NCBI GenBank assembly: GCA_003833135.1
Contig: QZLH01000008.1
Coordinates: 144,190 to 208,189 of the forward strand
Origin: Oehlia diaphana
Lineage: Eukaryota > Glomeromycota > Glomeromycetes > Glomerales > Glomeraceae
Reading direction: 5' to 3'
DNA length: 64,000 bases
The position numbers and the translations under genes were made by a program. Shown piece after piece: positions 1-12,192 of the stretch. The notes beneath the pieces were generated by a model. That model saw only the letters and a program-made list of their open reading frames with translations. It did no database searches and was not told the origin of the DNA. How positions within the stretch are numbered: the stretch's first letter is position 1; each line of letters starts with the position of its first letter.

Positions 1-1068
1 AAAATTACCCTTCTTGACCCGTGTAACCATATCATCACCCCTCTGCATAATATAACGATGATTTATGCAGTGTTGATTAGGTGAGGCGGTAATTTTGCCC
101 CAGAGTGACGATGTGACAAATATTTTCACGATGGGAAAATGTTATACCTAAGCATCAAAAATCAAATACCTAATAATTATTAGAATTTATCGTGAACGTG
201 TTCACGTGGATTTAAAAATTAAAAATAAAAATTGTTAGTAGCTAGATATGTTAATGATTGTACCCAAAATAGGCTTATCAATTGAATATGGGCGGAATTG
301 ATAAATTATTAATTTAAAGTTTCACTGTATTATATTATTAATTATTGTATATACGGTGATTTTTTGCGGCGTAAAAATTTATTTCTACTTTCTTATAATT
401 TGCTGCGAGATGTAAATATACGCATTCAACGCATGGTTATTTTAATAGATGAAAATTTTTTTGCCACTTTTACTTAAATTGAGATACTCATTTATGTTTC
501 GTCGGCAAACCCGCATTTAATCAAATAATGACAATTATTTTATTCTACTAAATTTGGACAAAAGTATCCTGCTTAACTCCGACAACTCCTTATTGAAAAA
601 AAAAAGAAAAAGAAATCAACGTTATAAGAAAAAATGATTCTTTGTCCAACAATAGGTTAATGGTTATGACTTTACCGCAAATATTTTAGTTTAAATTTTA
701 AATATTTATAGTTTTATTCGTATAAAGCTCTAAATGAAAAAACACTAATATAAGGTTAGAAAAATATCCAAAAATAATGTTGTGAAATATATGAAATATT
801 TGAATATGTATGGAAATATCCTGCTGTGAATCTTTCTCTATTTGGTATTTTGGCTAGTCTGAACCAAGTATAAATTGTCTATCTCAATTTAATGTTCCCT
901 TTCAATTATTTTTTTTTGTAAATTTCCCTTCATTAATGTTTCATTTTTATTATAATTCTTGTATTTAATCTGTTCGTTCCGCCTTTTAAAACGCTAGTAA
1001 GCCGGGCTAGCTCTTTAATAATAATAAATAAAGTTTATTTTTCCAATTATTGAAAATTGTTTGTTTAA
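1..1068. other. Upstream intergenic region
   Basis: AT-rich sequence with stops in all frames and no gene that I can recognise. The last part before the kinase start at 1069 is T-rich and would contain its promoter and 5' leader. The first 130 bases are less AT-rich and could belong to a feature outside the window. Confidence 0.5.
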
Positions 1069-2465
1069 ATGGGTTGCCATTCCAGCAAACATTTACCCCG
1101 TGAATTAACAGAAATAGATCCTTTACCTACTAAAATTTGTCCAGCATGTAAACAACAAAATACACAACGTGGATGGTGTAAGCCATGCGAAATAAAACGA
1201 TTTAAAGACGATTTTCATAATTGGACAAGTGGGAACAATGACCTTGATAATATAATTAGACATTCTCAATTAAATACAACAGGTCCTCTAATGTTTTTAG
1301 AATGGATACCTTATGATAAATTTGAAAATATCAAAGAAATAGATCGAGGCGGTTTCGGTGTTGTATACAAGGCAACTTGGGATCTTGGGCCTAAATTGTA
1401 TTGGGATGATTCAAGACGTTATTGGGTGCGTGAGGGTGAAAAACAGGTTGTTCTTAAACGTTTGCATAATTCTAATAATGCGAATGCAGAATTTTGGAAT
1501 GAGGTATGTTAAATTATATCCTTAAATAATTTTGAATAAGAAAAAATTATAAATATTTTTATTTTTAGCTCGACCGTCATCGATACAAACAAAATAAGTA
1601 TATTCCTCGTTGTTATGGATTTAGTAGATGCCCATCTACAAAAGATTATGTATTAGTGCTCGAATTATTGGATGGAGATTTGAGGCATCATCTCAAGAAA
1701 AATTTCATAGATATTACATGGGAAAAAAAGCTGGGGATTGTTTATAACATTGCACACGGACTAATGACAATTCATAACGCTGGTTTAATTCATAGAAACT
1801 TTCACGCCGGTAATATACTAAGACATTTTAATGGATCACAATTCTTAACTTATATTACAGATTTGGGACAATATAGACCTGCAAACAAACAAAATTACGA
1901 TGACGTATATGGAGTTTTAGCTTATGTGGCTCCCGAAGTTTTACGTGGTGAAGAATATACTGAGGCCTCTGACGTATATAGTTTTAGTATAATTATGTGG
2001 GAAATTGCATCAGGGCAGAAGCCATTTTATGATCGTCCACATAATGCGGAACTTGCACGAGAAATATGTAATGGGCTTCGACCATCAATAATAATGGAAA
2101 CTCCACAATGCTATGTCGAGCTTATGGAAAAATGCTGGAATGCAGACCCCAAAGAACGTCCAGATATTAGAGAGTTGGAAAAATCCTTGATGTCATGGGG
2201 CTGGCATATGGGAATGTCACAGAAACATAGCGTATCTGATCAATTTATTTCTGCTGAGAAAGAAAGATTGCGATTATTAGAACACCTCGGTTCTCAACTA
2301 GAACCCTTCAAGAAACCGCATCCGGAATCTTTTTATAAAAGTCGTCTTTTGAATTTTCCCAATTTACCAAAACCTCGGAATCTTTACGATAGCACCAGTG
2401 ATTCTAAAGATCAGATTTCTGGAATTTCTAGTGATGATGATAATACTGTAACTAAATATCAATGA
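1069..2465 (+). CDS. Protein kinase-like protein with altered HRD motif and myristoylation-type N-terminus
   Basis: Two exons, 1069-1503 and 1569-2465, joined in phase 0 across a GTATGT...TTTTTAG intron, give 443 residues. Visible parts: an N-terminus MGCHSSK that fits MGxxxS[KR] N-myristoylation with a neighbouring Cys3; a CxxC-x9-CxxC knuckle (C24, C27, C37, C40); a glycine loop near 93-98; the ATP-binding lysine K130 in VVLK; a DLG (243-245) in place of DFG; APE and the C-lobe. The HRD motif reads HRN, with Asn222 where the catalytic Asp is expected (codon AAC at 1797). The layout is typical of the tyrosine-kinase-like proteins expanded in Rhizophagus. Because the proton-acceptor Asp is replaced, it may be a pseudokinase, though the rest of the fold is intact. 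Membrane anchoring is inferred. A Ser/Asp-rich tail follows the kinase domain. Confidence 0.88.
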
Positions 2466-3770
2466 AACTTTGTTCAAGAAATGGCTTAAATACCTTTGAA
2501 AATTGCTCCTAACAAATCCAATTTACAGGGAGGAAGACTTCAAAGAAGGCACAGATTAATTTCACTTAATTAAAAGTTGTAGTTGGTTATAATTTATGAA
2601 ACTGGATTAACCTGTAATTACCGTGTATTATAAACTTTTATCTTATAGTAAGTTTCATAAGTTTTACAACTTCGATTATCGGTGGGCTTTATTTGTGAAT
2701 TATTGAACATTTGTTGAGTTAATTTCTTTTATTTAACTTTAATTTCTTTTGGAAAAAAAAAAAAAATCTTGCAAAAGATAACAAATATGGAATTAATAAG
2801 AGAAGAACCAATTTAAAATAAGTTTCGTATTTGATTAATTTATTTTTCTTGAACATTTCCGGACAATTTATTTATAACTATTTTAGATTTATGAACATTT
2901 CATTTTCTCATTCATAATTAGAATACTAATTACATTAATCTCAAATTTGTAAATTAGACATTAAATTTTTTTTTAAAATATTTTTTTTATTGTATTATTA
3001 GAATAATGTTTAACTTTCCTAATTATTTTCACTTTTATTGAAAAAATAGATATACAATGCACATAATTTCACATAAAAATAAATTATAATGAATAATTAA
3101 TGGTTTATTATATTCATTGAAATAAATGGATAATTCACATTTATCTAACAATATAATTAATTTCTAAGATATTTACCACTGGAATTTGATTAATAATAAC
3201 ATTAGTTAATAGCAATATGTTTGTAATTTAAAAAAATAAAAACGCTTTGCACAATATTTAATAATATATACTATAGTAATTTAATAGATTAGAACCTAGA
3301 ACTTTCAATTAAATTAGAATAAAAAAAAAAAATAATAAAAAGATTTGCAATTATTTGTTTAGTCAATAAAGAGATTAGCGATATTTTATAATTATTTGAA
3401 TACAAGTTATAAAATATATTAGTAAATTCAGCAGTTTTAATTAGTTCATTTTAAAATTATTTATATTTTTTCTTTTGCATTACTGGTAAAGATAATAAAA
3501 AGTATCATTTTTTATTATTCATTTCTTAAAAATATATATATTTTTTCTCTATAATACATGTGAAGTTGAATAATGAAATGGAAAAGGTCAGTAAATTATT
3601 ATATCTAACATTGTATTAATCACATAATACCATAATAATTGGAATTCTTAATTATAATGAGAAATTTATTTATATTATTACTGATACAATAAAAAAATTG
3701 TTTTTTTAATTATCTAATTTGACATGAAATTTTTTATATTATTTTTTTAAATGTATTTAATTATAAATTT
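2466..3770. other. AT-rich intergenic spacer, tail to tail
   Basis: Lies between the 3' ends of the kinase and eIF1A. Homopolymer A and T runs dominate and no open frame of note is present. I see no repeat or RNA gene in it. Confidence 0.5.
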
Positions 3771-4557
3771 TCAGATCTAAAAAAAAAGAGAGATTCGAAG
3801 ATTAGCAATTTAACAAAAAGCGTAAATTTTAACTAAAAAAAGTTAAGGGAAATACCTCATCAATATCGAAATCGACGTCACCATCTTCTTGACCAAAAGT
3901 GTCGGTTTCATTAATTTTAGCTAATAAAAACAAGAAAGTTTGTAAATAATTATATAAGTAAGTAAAAGATTCCGAAAAGATAATAATTATACCATTTTCC
4001 GGTAATTCGCCATATGTTTTTAAATTTCTGGCTTCTTCAGTTGTATATTTTAAAATAACGTCGGCTTTGGCATCTTGATAATCACGAAGAGAAATCAAAA
4101 TAATATCTCCTTGATTGATCCATACCTTGAGATAAAAGTATTAATAAAAAGATATTAGATAAAAAAAAAAAAATATCATATTGGTAAACTCCTTTACCTT
4201 TTTCCGTAGTTTTCCGCGGATATGTGCTAAGCGTTTCTCACCATCAAAGCATTGAGCTTCTAAACGACCATTACCTAACATTTTTACCACTTGTGCATAT
4301 TCTATTATTGAGATTAGAAAATTGAAAGGTATTAAATTAGAAAAGTAATTAATTTCCTCCAAATAATAAAAATACTAGTATTTAAAATTACCTTGACCAT
4401 CCTCCTTAAAGATCAATTCTCTTTTTTCAGATTCGTTTTCGTTCTTACCCCTTCGTCTATTTTTTCCTCCCTAAAAAGCGATCAAAATTGTTAAATCAAG
4501 TTTTAATGGACATAATTTCCGAAGTTATTCACTCACTTTTCCTTTATTTTTGGGCAT
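3771..4557 (-). CDS. eIF1A: Translation initiation factor eIF1A
   Basis: Six exons on the minus strand: 4557-4537, 4470-4392, 4301-4198, 4125-3993, 3920-3856 and 3776-3771. All junctions are GT-AG and in frame, giving 135 residues. The protein starts [18 protein letters not shown], the basic N-terminal tail of eIF1A. The OB-fold follows ([49 protein letters not shown]), then an acidic tail ending DFDIDEI. eIF1A binds the A site of the 40S subunit with eIF1 and promotes scanning and start-codon selection. The last coding exon is only ATC TGA; reading through the preceding donor would replace it with a non-homologous tail, and the spliced DEI end matches the family better. The first exon carries seven codons. 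The gene is expected to be essential and highly expressed. Confidence 0.96.
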
Positions 4558-5550
4558 GTTGACAAAAAATTTGTTTTTTTCGCGCTTGCTTGCAAGTAAA
4601 AAAGTAAAAAAGTAATACCTTTAATGAAAGAAAGTTTTTTATTTTAGTTTTGTGGAATTTTGGGAGCCTTATATAGTAAAATGTCGGAATAATACAAAAT
4701 TTTTTTAAAATCCGGTGTCTATTCATCACTATAATATGACAAATATGGTATAACTATGCCTTAATTTGATCTAACGTTATAACGCCCGCCCAAAATTAAT
4801 TTGTAATTATCAACTTGATTGGATAATAGATTTTTCACGCAGCAACGCAGCAATTCAAAAATATCGAATGACCAGCAAAGCACGTCATACCTTCGCTACG
4901 CTCCGAATGTAAGAAAAAAGAAGATTGTGATAGTTACGAAATTTACGTACAAATTCTAAAGAAAGAAAGTATATAGAAAAACTTTTTTTTCTTTATTTTT
5001 TTATTTTTTTCTTTTACTTTATTAATTGAATGATTTCGAAAATAAATATGGCATTAAAATATATTTATTAAGGAAATTGTTAAAATTGTTAAAAAGAAAC
5101 CAATCCTATATACATTCATTAATAATAATAAATAATTTTTGAAATATTATATAATACTATGGATTTTATATTTAATCAGCTAATAACTATTTAATATTAA
5201 AATAAATCTTCATATTGTAAGCAGAGAAAAAATATCTCTTTGAATTAAATTTTTTTTGGGTTTTGTACAATTTGTCAAAAGGAAAGAAACTTGAATAGGT
5301 TATAAAGTTCTATGTGGTAATATAAAGAAATAGATATCAAGAGAGGAAGGTTCTATAGATAAATACTTAATGCTGAGATAAGTAAAGCGAACCAAATAAA
5401 ATAAAAATAAATTGTTAATAAAGTTCAAGTTTTTAAAATAAAAATAAAGATAATGCAAATAAACAATAAAAAGTAAATAATGATATAATAATGATAATAA
5501 TAATGATAATAATAATAATAAAATAATAAGTATTCGATACCCTATTAGAA
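4558..5550. other. Intergenic, eIF1A promoter side
   Basis: Contains the upstream region of eIF1A (divergent end near 4558-4800) and the 3' flank of the F-box gene. Sequence is AT-rich with long A/T runs and a short TAA/TAATGA-type simple repeat near 5470-5530. No coding sequence supported. Confidence 0.45.
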
Positions 5551-6729
5551 TCAAGGGGTTAGAACAACGCGTATGCGGTATTCATCTAATAATTTCATTA
5601 ATTCACTGTCAGCTCCAAGGTATACTTGTTCCTAAATATGATAATGAGAATTATTAATGATATGCTAAGGATGATTGAACATGCAAAAATAAAGATAAAA
5701 AATTATTTCTTTCGTTAAGTTATAATATTAAAATCAATAGCCAACCTCTTGTGAAAATGTCACTTGTGCATTGATAGGTGCACCATATTTGTCAAGATAA
5801 AATCTTAAAAGAGTGACATCACCATAACGAATGTTTTGCATTATCAACATATTATATGTTTTTTTAAGTCTCACGTCAGTGATGAACCATTCATTTCGAC
5901 GACCATTATTATGTGATCTTTCACCCGGTACAGATCTTCCAGAACGACCCGCAAATTTTGCATTCATTCTTGCAGCATATTTTTGAAGGAATTGCAATTT
6001 CGGATTTGGATTCGTCATTAGCTCTGAACCTTGATATTGAGTTGAAGCACACTTATAACATGGCATGTTCTGATTTGGTTGAAAATAACATTCATTACAA
6101 CAAGAACCTATTCCTGAAGTATTAGTATTAATAACAGGTGGATCTATATTAGGTGCTTTATCAAGTGAATATAAAACTGACCAATATGTAGGCCATCGTG
6201 AGTTTGTTTGACGCGAAGTCGGTGAAACTTTATTATTATTAGGTCCAGAGTTTGGAGCATCATTAGCATCAACAAAAAACTCATCTAAAATTCGATCAAG
6301 TAATTTTGGTGCACGATATTGTAAATGAGCTCCATATGCATATAGAACTAAGGAGCCCGACTTAACAGAAAGCCCATAGACATATCTAAGAAATAAGATA
6401 AGTTCTTTTTGAAAATGATTGCCAAGGTATTTACATGTTCGTGAAAAACGTGAATATTCTGGTAAAGTAAGGTTATATGAAATTCGAGTAATTAATTCAG
6501 CCGGAAGAGATAATAAAGTCGTATTTTCTTTTTGTGATAAGGGAGTTAATTGTGATACTGAAGAACCTATTGGAGATAAAATGACATCAGTCGACGTAGA
6601 CAAGTCTCGTGAAATATTCCTACTACTATTACTATTGTTATTATTATGCTGTGAACGAGGTGTTCCTTGGAATTGACGTAGTCTGTAACGTTGTTTGCAA
6701 CGTTGTTTAATTGAAGAATCCGCTTTCAT
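5551..6729 (-). CDS. F-box protein with CxxC-x9-CxxC knuckle
   Basis: Two exons, 6729-5746 and 5631-5551, give 354 residues. The intron uses a GTTGGC donor and TTTAG acceptor, and the second exon encodes a plausible conserved tail rich in Glu, Leu and Arg. An upstream in-frame ATG at 6792 would add 21 hydrophobic and basic residues. I prefer 6729 (MKADSS) because the extra residues come from a T-rich leader. Residues about 73-110 (LLSLPAELITRISYNLTLPE) fit an F-box, the Skp1-binding module of SCF ubiquitin ligases. Residues 211-227 hold CxxC-x9-CxxC, a possible zinc site. An Asn/Ser-rich disordered stretch lies at 28-50. No substrate-binding repeats (LRR, WD40, Kelch) are visible, so the target is unknown. 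Confidence 0.8.
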
Positions 6730-8208
6730 TTTGATAAATAAACTGAGATGACTAAAGGAGATCCTTTTTTTTTTAATAAACAAAAACTTCAAAAATAAGC
6801 GATGAGTAGTAAATTCAGAATTTTGTGTGTACCATGAAGGTCACTTAAACTCTTATGGTCTCACACGAAAAAAAAAAAGCGAAATATGTAGTGAAAGAAG
6901 ATTAAAATATGTATGTGGCCATCAGGGCGCAAAATACTTTTTGGCGTATAGATAGATTTCCGGTGTCTAGCAAATCTTCCGGAATATTTTTTTTTTTTTT
7001 TTGAAATCGGAAAATTTTTCCGGCTATAAAATTTAATCTTTAATTTATATAGATTAAACTTAAATTCTTTAACTGGTATATGTGAATGGTGTTAAGTTTT
7101 TTTTAACCTTTTATTTATGATGAGTTAGGAGAATTCTATTTTGGTGGACTGGAATTTAATATAAATTAAAAATTTGTAGTTTTTTTTTTTAGTGAATCGC
7201 AATTACACAATCAAAATAAGATTCATTTTTGAAAACCGTCAAACTAGTTAATCTTCGCGACACAATGCAACTTGATTGTTTCACAGACTTCTACAAAAAG
7301 AAAAAAAGAGATTGAAAACCAGTAAGAAATGGATTATTCGTGTACCTATTCGGAAATTTTCCAAACACGGTTTATTTTGATATAAATGATTTTTTTTTTT
7401 TATAATCCTAAGCCATAATACATTACGGACGAGTTATTGGACATCGGGAAATAAAATTGGATTGACATCGGAATTAAGCTTGATTTATATATATTGTAGA
7501 TAATGTATATAATGTTAATTTATGCAAATACCTATCAATACGCAAAGCATTACCAAAAATACATCCAAAAAAGAAACTACAATTAGTTACAAAATATTGA
7601 TATTTTATAAATAAAAATGTCAAGTTAAAGCATCCCATTTGGAAATTATAAAAGGAAATATAAAAAAAAAATCTTTTTCTTAAAAAAAAAAAATTACTTT
7701 GATTACCATAAATATTTATTATAAATTTATAATCCTAAAATATAATATGCTAATAATGTTTGACTCTTCTAGGAAAAAACTCGATTTTCCCCGCTTTTCA
7801 TTAAATATAAAAATTTAACGCCCAATCATATACGATTATCAATTATGTAAAATCTTAAACTAAACAAATTCTAGAAAAGCACTAGCCTATTTAGTTGAGA
7901 ATTCCCATAGCATTTTATTTCCCTAAAAATAATCCTCCGCACTGATAATTTCGCTGCGGATTTATTTATAAATAGATATTACTTAATATATAATAAATAT
8001 TTATGTTTACATTAAATCATTTACTAATAAGTGAAAGTGATGAAAAAAAACATGGCAGACCACGCAAGCACATGAATTAGTTAGACATGTGTCACGGCTT
8101 GATCACGGACTTCTTTTACATTGACCGAAATTATATATGACATCTACGTGACACGATCTACGGATAAATTGATATAAAACGACTTTGATTTACTATATTG
8201 AAAAAAAT
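6730..8208. other. Divergent intergenic region between F-box gene and RER1
   Basis: Holds the promoters of two divergent genes. AT-rich with many homopolymers. Nothing coding is evident. A slightly GC-richer patch near 8070-8160 lies just upstream of RER1 and is the likely RER1 promoter core. Confidence 0.45.
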
Positions 8209-9148
8209 ATGGCTTCAATGATGTCAACGTCAAGCTCTCTTGATTCAGCAGAATCAAATGGATCTAATGTTTGGGCTTATAAAGCAGCTTTTGATAAAGT
8301 ATGTACACCATGAATTTTCTTTTTAAAAATAAATTATTAATACTTATTTTAACTTTTTTTTCCCCTGAAATAGCGGTACCAAAAATTTTTAGATGAAGTA
8401 ACTCCATATTATGCGTATAGATGGATTGGCACTGTTGTCATATTGGGATTATTCATGCTACGCATTTTCATATTACAAGGATTTTACATAGTAACTTATG
8501 TAAGTTTTACACTTTCATTGTGTTTCTCTTAAAGTGATCTCTTGATAAATGTAAATTTGAAACCGAATTATATTATTAAATCATTTTATTCAATTTATTA
8601 GGCGTTGGGGATTTATCTTCTTAATCTTTTCCTCGCTTTTCTACAACCTAAATTTGATCCGTCATTAGAAATGGATATTACAGAAAACGAGGGAGAAGAG
8701 GGACCCTCACTACCCACTCAGGCTGACGAAGAATTTAAGCCTTTTATTCGAAGATTACCCGAATTCAAATTTTGGTATAATTTATTATTTTTATGATATG
8801 AAATATTTATACCTGAAAAAAATATTTTCAATTGTCTTATTTCCTTTTAATTGAACTTTTATAGGTATTCCTCAACGAAAGCTATTGTTATATCTTTATT
8901 TTGCACCTTTTTCCCATTCTTTGACATACCAGTTTTTTGGCCGATTCTTCTTATATATTTCTGTATTCTTTTTGCTATTACAATGAAACGACAGATAAAG
9001 CATATGAGGAAATACAAGTAAGTTTTTTTTTATTTAAGGGTTTACAAAGAGAAAATTTTATATTTTATTAACTTTTTTGTTTGTTTGTATTCTAAATAGT
9101 TATGTTCCATTTGATATTGGTAAAAAGGCATATAATGGTAAAAAATAA
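8209..9148 (+). CDS. RER1: RER1 retrieval receptor
   Basis: Five exons (8209-8298, 8374-8499, 8602-8774, 8865-9017, 9100-9148), all GT-AG and in frame, give 196 residues. The signature segments of the RER1 family are present: [17 protein letters not shown], the hydrophobic [54 protein letters not shown] and a C-terminal [20 protein letters not shown]. Four membrane segments are visible. RER1 sits in the cis-Golgi and returns escaped ER membrane proteins and unassembled subunits to the ER in COPI vesicles. The loop after the second membrane pair is acidic and variable (about residues 98-115), as in other fungi. Length matches the family (about 190-200 residues). Confidence 0.97.
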
Positions 9149-9748
9149 CCAAAAATGAGTGTTATAATTCAATGAATCAAATAAAACTTTTGATTCATGT
9201 ATTAATACACCATTTATTTTATTTTATATATCACAATAATAGAGTATACATTATAATCAATATTCAAAACTAACTTTATTTTTTTTTTTTTTTTTTAAAA
9301 AAAAAATTGGGGTAACTTTTAAAAGAACAAAATAATGAATCATCTAACAATGTGAATGTTAGTTTGGGTGAGATATAAAACCTTTATGTTCTTTTTTATT
9401 TTCATATATTTGTATACTTTATATTTCGTACTGTTGTGTATCAAATTAATTTTCCTGAATTGTTAAAATATTAGTATAATATAGAAATTATAGGTTTTTT
9501 TTTTTAGAAAAGAAAAAAAAAAAAAATATCTATAAAACCAATTTTTTATATTAAAATCAGTACAATAATTTAATGTGGACCATTTATATAAATGAATTAA
9601 TAATATGTGAAAGCTTGAAAGCTGTATAATAAATACTGTAATTAATTCTTCATATAAAAGTCATGTGATGGTTCGGAAAATTTTATCATAATCACATGAG
9701 TATCTGTGATGCATTTTTTTTTATTCTTTTAATATTTTATAACAAAAA
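9149..9748. other. Intergenic between RER1 and DNA glycosylase
   Basis: Mostly A/T runs, including long T tracts near 9280 and A tracts near 9515. The last 100 bases before 9749 are less AT-rich and include TCACATGA, a likely promoter element of the glycosylase gene. No coding sequence seen. Confidence 0.4.
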
Positions 9749-11040
9749 ATGCCCGAGCTTCCAGAAGTTCACCGTGCCGAGAGGGCTTGTAACGCAAATG
9801 TAGTTGGAAAAAAAATTGTTAAAGTTGAAGCGGTATGATCAAGTTTATTTAATTTATTTATTGATGTAACAAATATTTTCAAACTCTTTTTTTAATACTT
9901 TTAAGCAAGAGGACAAGTTAATTTTTGGCAATATTTCGAAAGGTGAATTCGAACGTAGTTTATTAAATAAGTTTGTTGTAAATACTGGTCGCTGGGGAAA
10001 ATATTTCTATTTTGGTAAGTAAAATTTGTTCGTTTTGATCAATGGCGCGTATCTTAATGATTTTATTTTGTCAATTATTAGAAATGAATGAAAGTCCAAA
10101 CCCTGTCTTTCATTTCGGAATGACTGGAGATATCTATGTATGTATTGTTTTATTTTTAATCATATTGGCCTAATTTATTTATTATAATATAAATTTTCTT
10201 CATAGTTTAAGGATCAAGAGACATTTTCTTATCGTATTAAACGATCCAAAAATGATCCAAATGAGTGGCCTCCTAAATTTTGGAAATTCATTCTTACATT
10301 CGAAGACCCGTCTAGCGTATCTACTGAAAAAATTATGATGGCATTTTCTGATGTACGTAGATTAGCAAGAGTGTTTCTTACTATCAACTCACCATTACAA
10401 GATGTTCCTATATCAAAATTAGGATTTGATCCTCTGCAGAGCATGCCTAATATTAAGAAATTCGGTGAATTGATTTTGAAGCGAAAATGCCCGATCAAAG
10501 CTTTATTGTTAGATCAACAATTTTCTGCAGGGGTTGGTAATTGGGTTGCAGACGAAGTATTGTTCCAATCACATATTCATCCCAATCAGCACGCAAATAC
10601 TCTCAATAAAGAACAAATTGAAACGCTGCATGAGAAATTAGTTTATGTTTGTAAGACAGCTGTTGATGTAAATGCTGAAGCGCGATTATTTCCTAGCAGT
10701 TGGCTATTTCATTATAGATGGAATAAGAGAAATAAGAATGGGGCATTTATGCCGAATGGAGAACAAATCATATTTGAAACCGTAGGTGGTAGAACTACCG
10801 CTATTGTACCGAGTGTACAAAAGTTACCTGAAGGTACAGCAAATTCGCGTTTACATGTTTCTACTAGTACAGTAAGTTTACTTTTATACTCATGTTTCAA
10901 TTTATCATTTACTGATTACGTTACTTATGCATAACATCTATTCCTTATTTGTTAACCCCAAAAAGCTAATACGTCAAAAACGCAAGATTATCACGGTTGG
11001 CGATAATAAATCAACCGAAAAGCGGTCTCGAAAGACGTGA
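9749..11040 (+). CDS. FPG1: Formamidopyrimidine-DNA glycosylase, zincless eukaryotic type
   Basis: Five exons (9749-9832, 9906-10014, 10082-10137, 10206-10871, 10966-11040) give 329 residues. The protein begins MPELPEVHRAERAC: Pro2 and Glu3 are the catalytic residues of the Fpg/Nei family, which excise oxidised purines and cleave the abasic strand in base excision repair. Lys60 in GRWGKYFYF fits the conserved beta-hairpin lysine. The helix-two-turn-helix DNA-binding region is at about 184-212 (DQQFSAGVGNWVADEVL). The four-cysteine zinc finger of bacterial Fpg is absent. The FETVGGRTTAIVPSVQKL segment replaces it, as in the plant and fungal zincless-finger class. The last exon adds a short basic tail (KRSRKT) that could serve nuclear import. 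Confidence 0.95.
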
Positions 11041-11262
11041 ATGATCTGTAGAATTATGATTTGTGGAATTAGATTCGACGAATTAAATAAAGAGTATCGA
11101 GACTTTGATATGACTAAGTAAATCAACAGATACGTTATATAATTCGCATTCCAAAAGACAGTTTTCTATACTTCTTTTTTTTTTATTATGAACCACTTTT
11201 AACATCGTACAATATTAATTGTAATTCATGTGCTCGACGCAAATAAAGCTCAAACCCTTTGG

Positions 11263-11344
11263 CCAATCAAATCATTGGAAATTCCATTGGTAAAAATGTA
11301 ACACGAAACTATCACAAAGTAGTAACATTTTGAGGCTAGCCAAT
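11263..11344 (+). promoter_or_regulatory. Cluster of four CCAAT boxes upstream of mitochondrial release factor
   Basis: Within the 331-bp spacer between the glycosylase stop and the next ATG, CCAAT occurs at 11263-11267 and 11340-11344, and its reverse complement ATTGG at 11274-11278 and 11286-11290. All are 28-110 bp upstream of the start codon at 11372. CCAAT is the binding site of the HAP/NF-Y complex, which controls nuclear genes for mitochondrial function in fungi. Use as a promoter is inferred from spacing and the product's role. Confidence 0.55.
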
Positions 11345-11371
11345 CGAGCCCGATAATTTCAATTTTTAAAA

Positions 11372-12097
11372 ATGTCATTAATAACGCGTTCTCTTCTTCA
11401 CAATTTACAACTACGTCAACCCAACATTATTTATAATTTAAGATATAAAACTCATATATTTCGTTATAAATTATTTCAAGAATTTAATACAACAAAATTA
11501 CAAAATCAATTAATTTTAAAAAGGAGTTTATTTACAAGTAATTCATTATTTTCTGATGAATCAATTGTTGATAATTCTATAGTAGAGTCAACAAATGTTA
11601 TCAAAGAAAATAACAAAAGTAAAAAACAAAGAATTGAAATTGAATTAAACGAACAAGATTTGATAGAATCATTTGTAAAGGGTTCAGGTAATGGTGGTCA
11701 AAAAATAAATACTACTTCAAATTGTGTGGATTTAAAACATATTCCAACGGGAATAAGAGTTCAGGTTAAAAAAAAAAATTTTTTTAATACTCCTTATATT
11801 TAGTTTATAATTTGATATATTATATATAATTGTATTTTTTTTTTACAGTGTCAAAAAACAAGATCATTACAACAAAATAGAAATATAGCAAGAAAAATTT
11901 TAATAGAAAAATTAGATAATTATTTTAATGGTGAATTGAGTAAATATAATTTAAAAAAAGAAAAAGTTAGAAAAAAACAATCAAAAAAAAAGAAAAGAAC
12001 TAAAGAAAAGTATGGTGATAAAAATAAATCTGTTAAAGAAAATGAAGATTTTGAAGAGGATATAAATAATATAAATAATACGATTAGCACTGGATAA
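11372..12097 (+). CDS. MTRFR: Mitochondrial GGQ-domain ribosome rescue factor (MTRFR/C12orf65 type)
   Basis: Two exons, 11372-11764 and 11849-12097, give 213 residues. The core [20 protein letters not shown] holds the peptidyl-hydrolase GGQ at 108-110, followed by [11 protein letters not shown]. Exon 2 continues [22 protein letters not shown], the expected family sequence. No codon-recognition domain is present, so this is the small rescue type (C12orf65/MTRFR, Rso55-like in yeast), not a stop-codon-reading factor. The first 55 residues are Arg- and Ser-rich with almost no acid, a typical mitochondrial presequence. The tail is Lys-rich, as needed to enter the empty mRNA channel or bind rRNA. 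The usual GSGPGGQ reads GSGNGGQ here. The first donor is GTTAAA; reading on gives a stop after 12 codons. Confidence 0.93.
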
Positions 12098-12192
12098 AAA
12101 ACGAATTATTATTTTGATATTTGAACACATTAAAAAATTTATTTGTTTATTATAATATTATTGATTATACTTATAAATTTTTATTCAAATTC

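Noticed and set aside
5913..6676. Plus-strand frames of 70 and 85 codons
   Set aside because: They are antisense shadows of the F-box gene on the minus strand.
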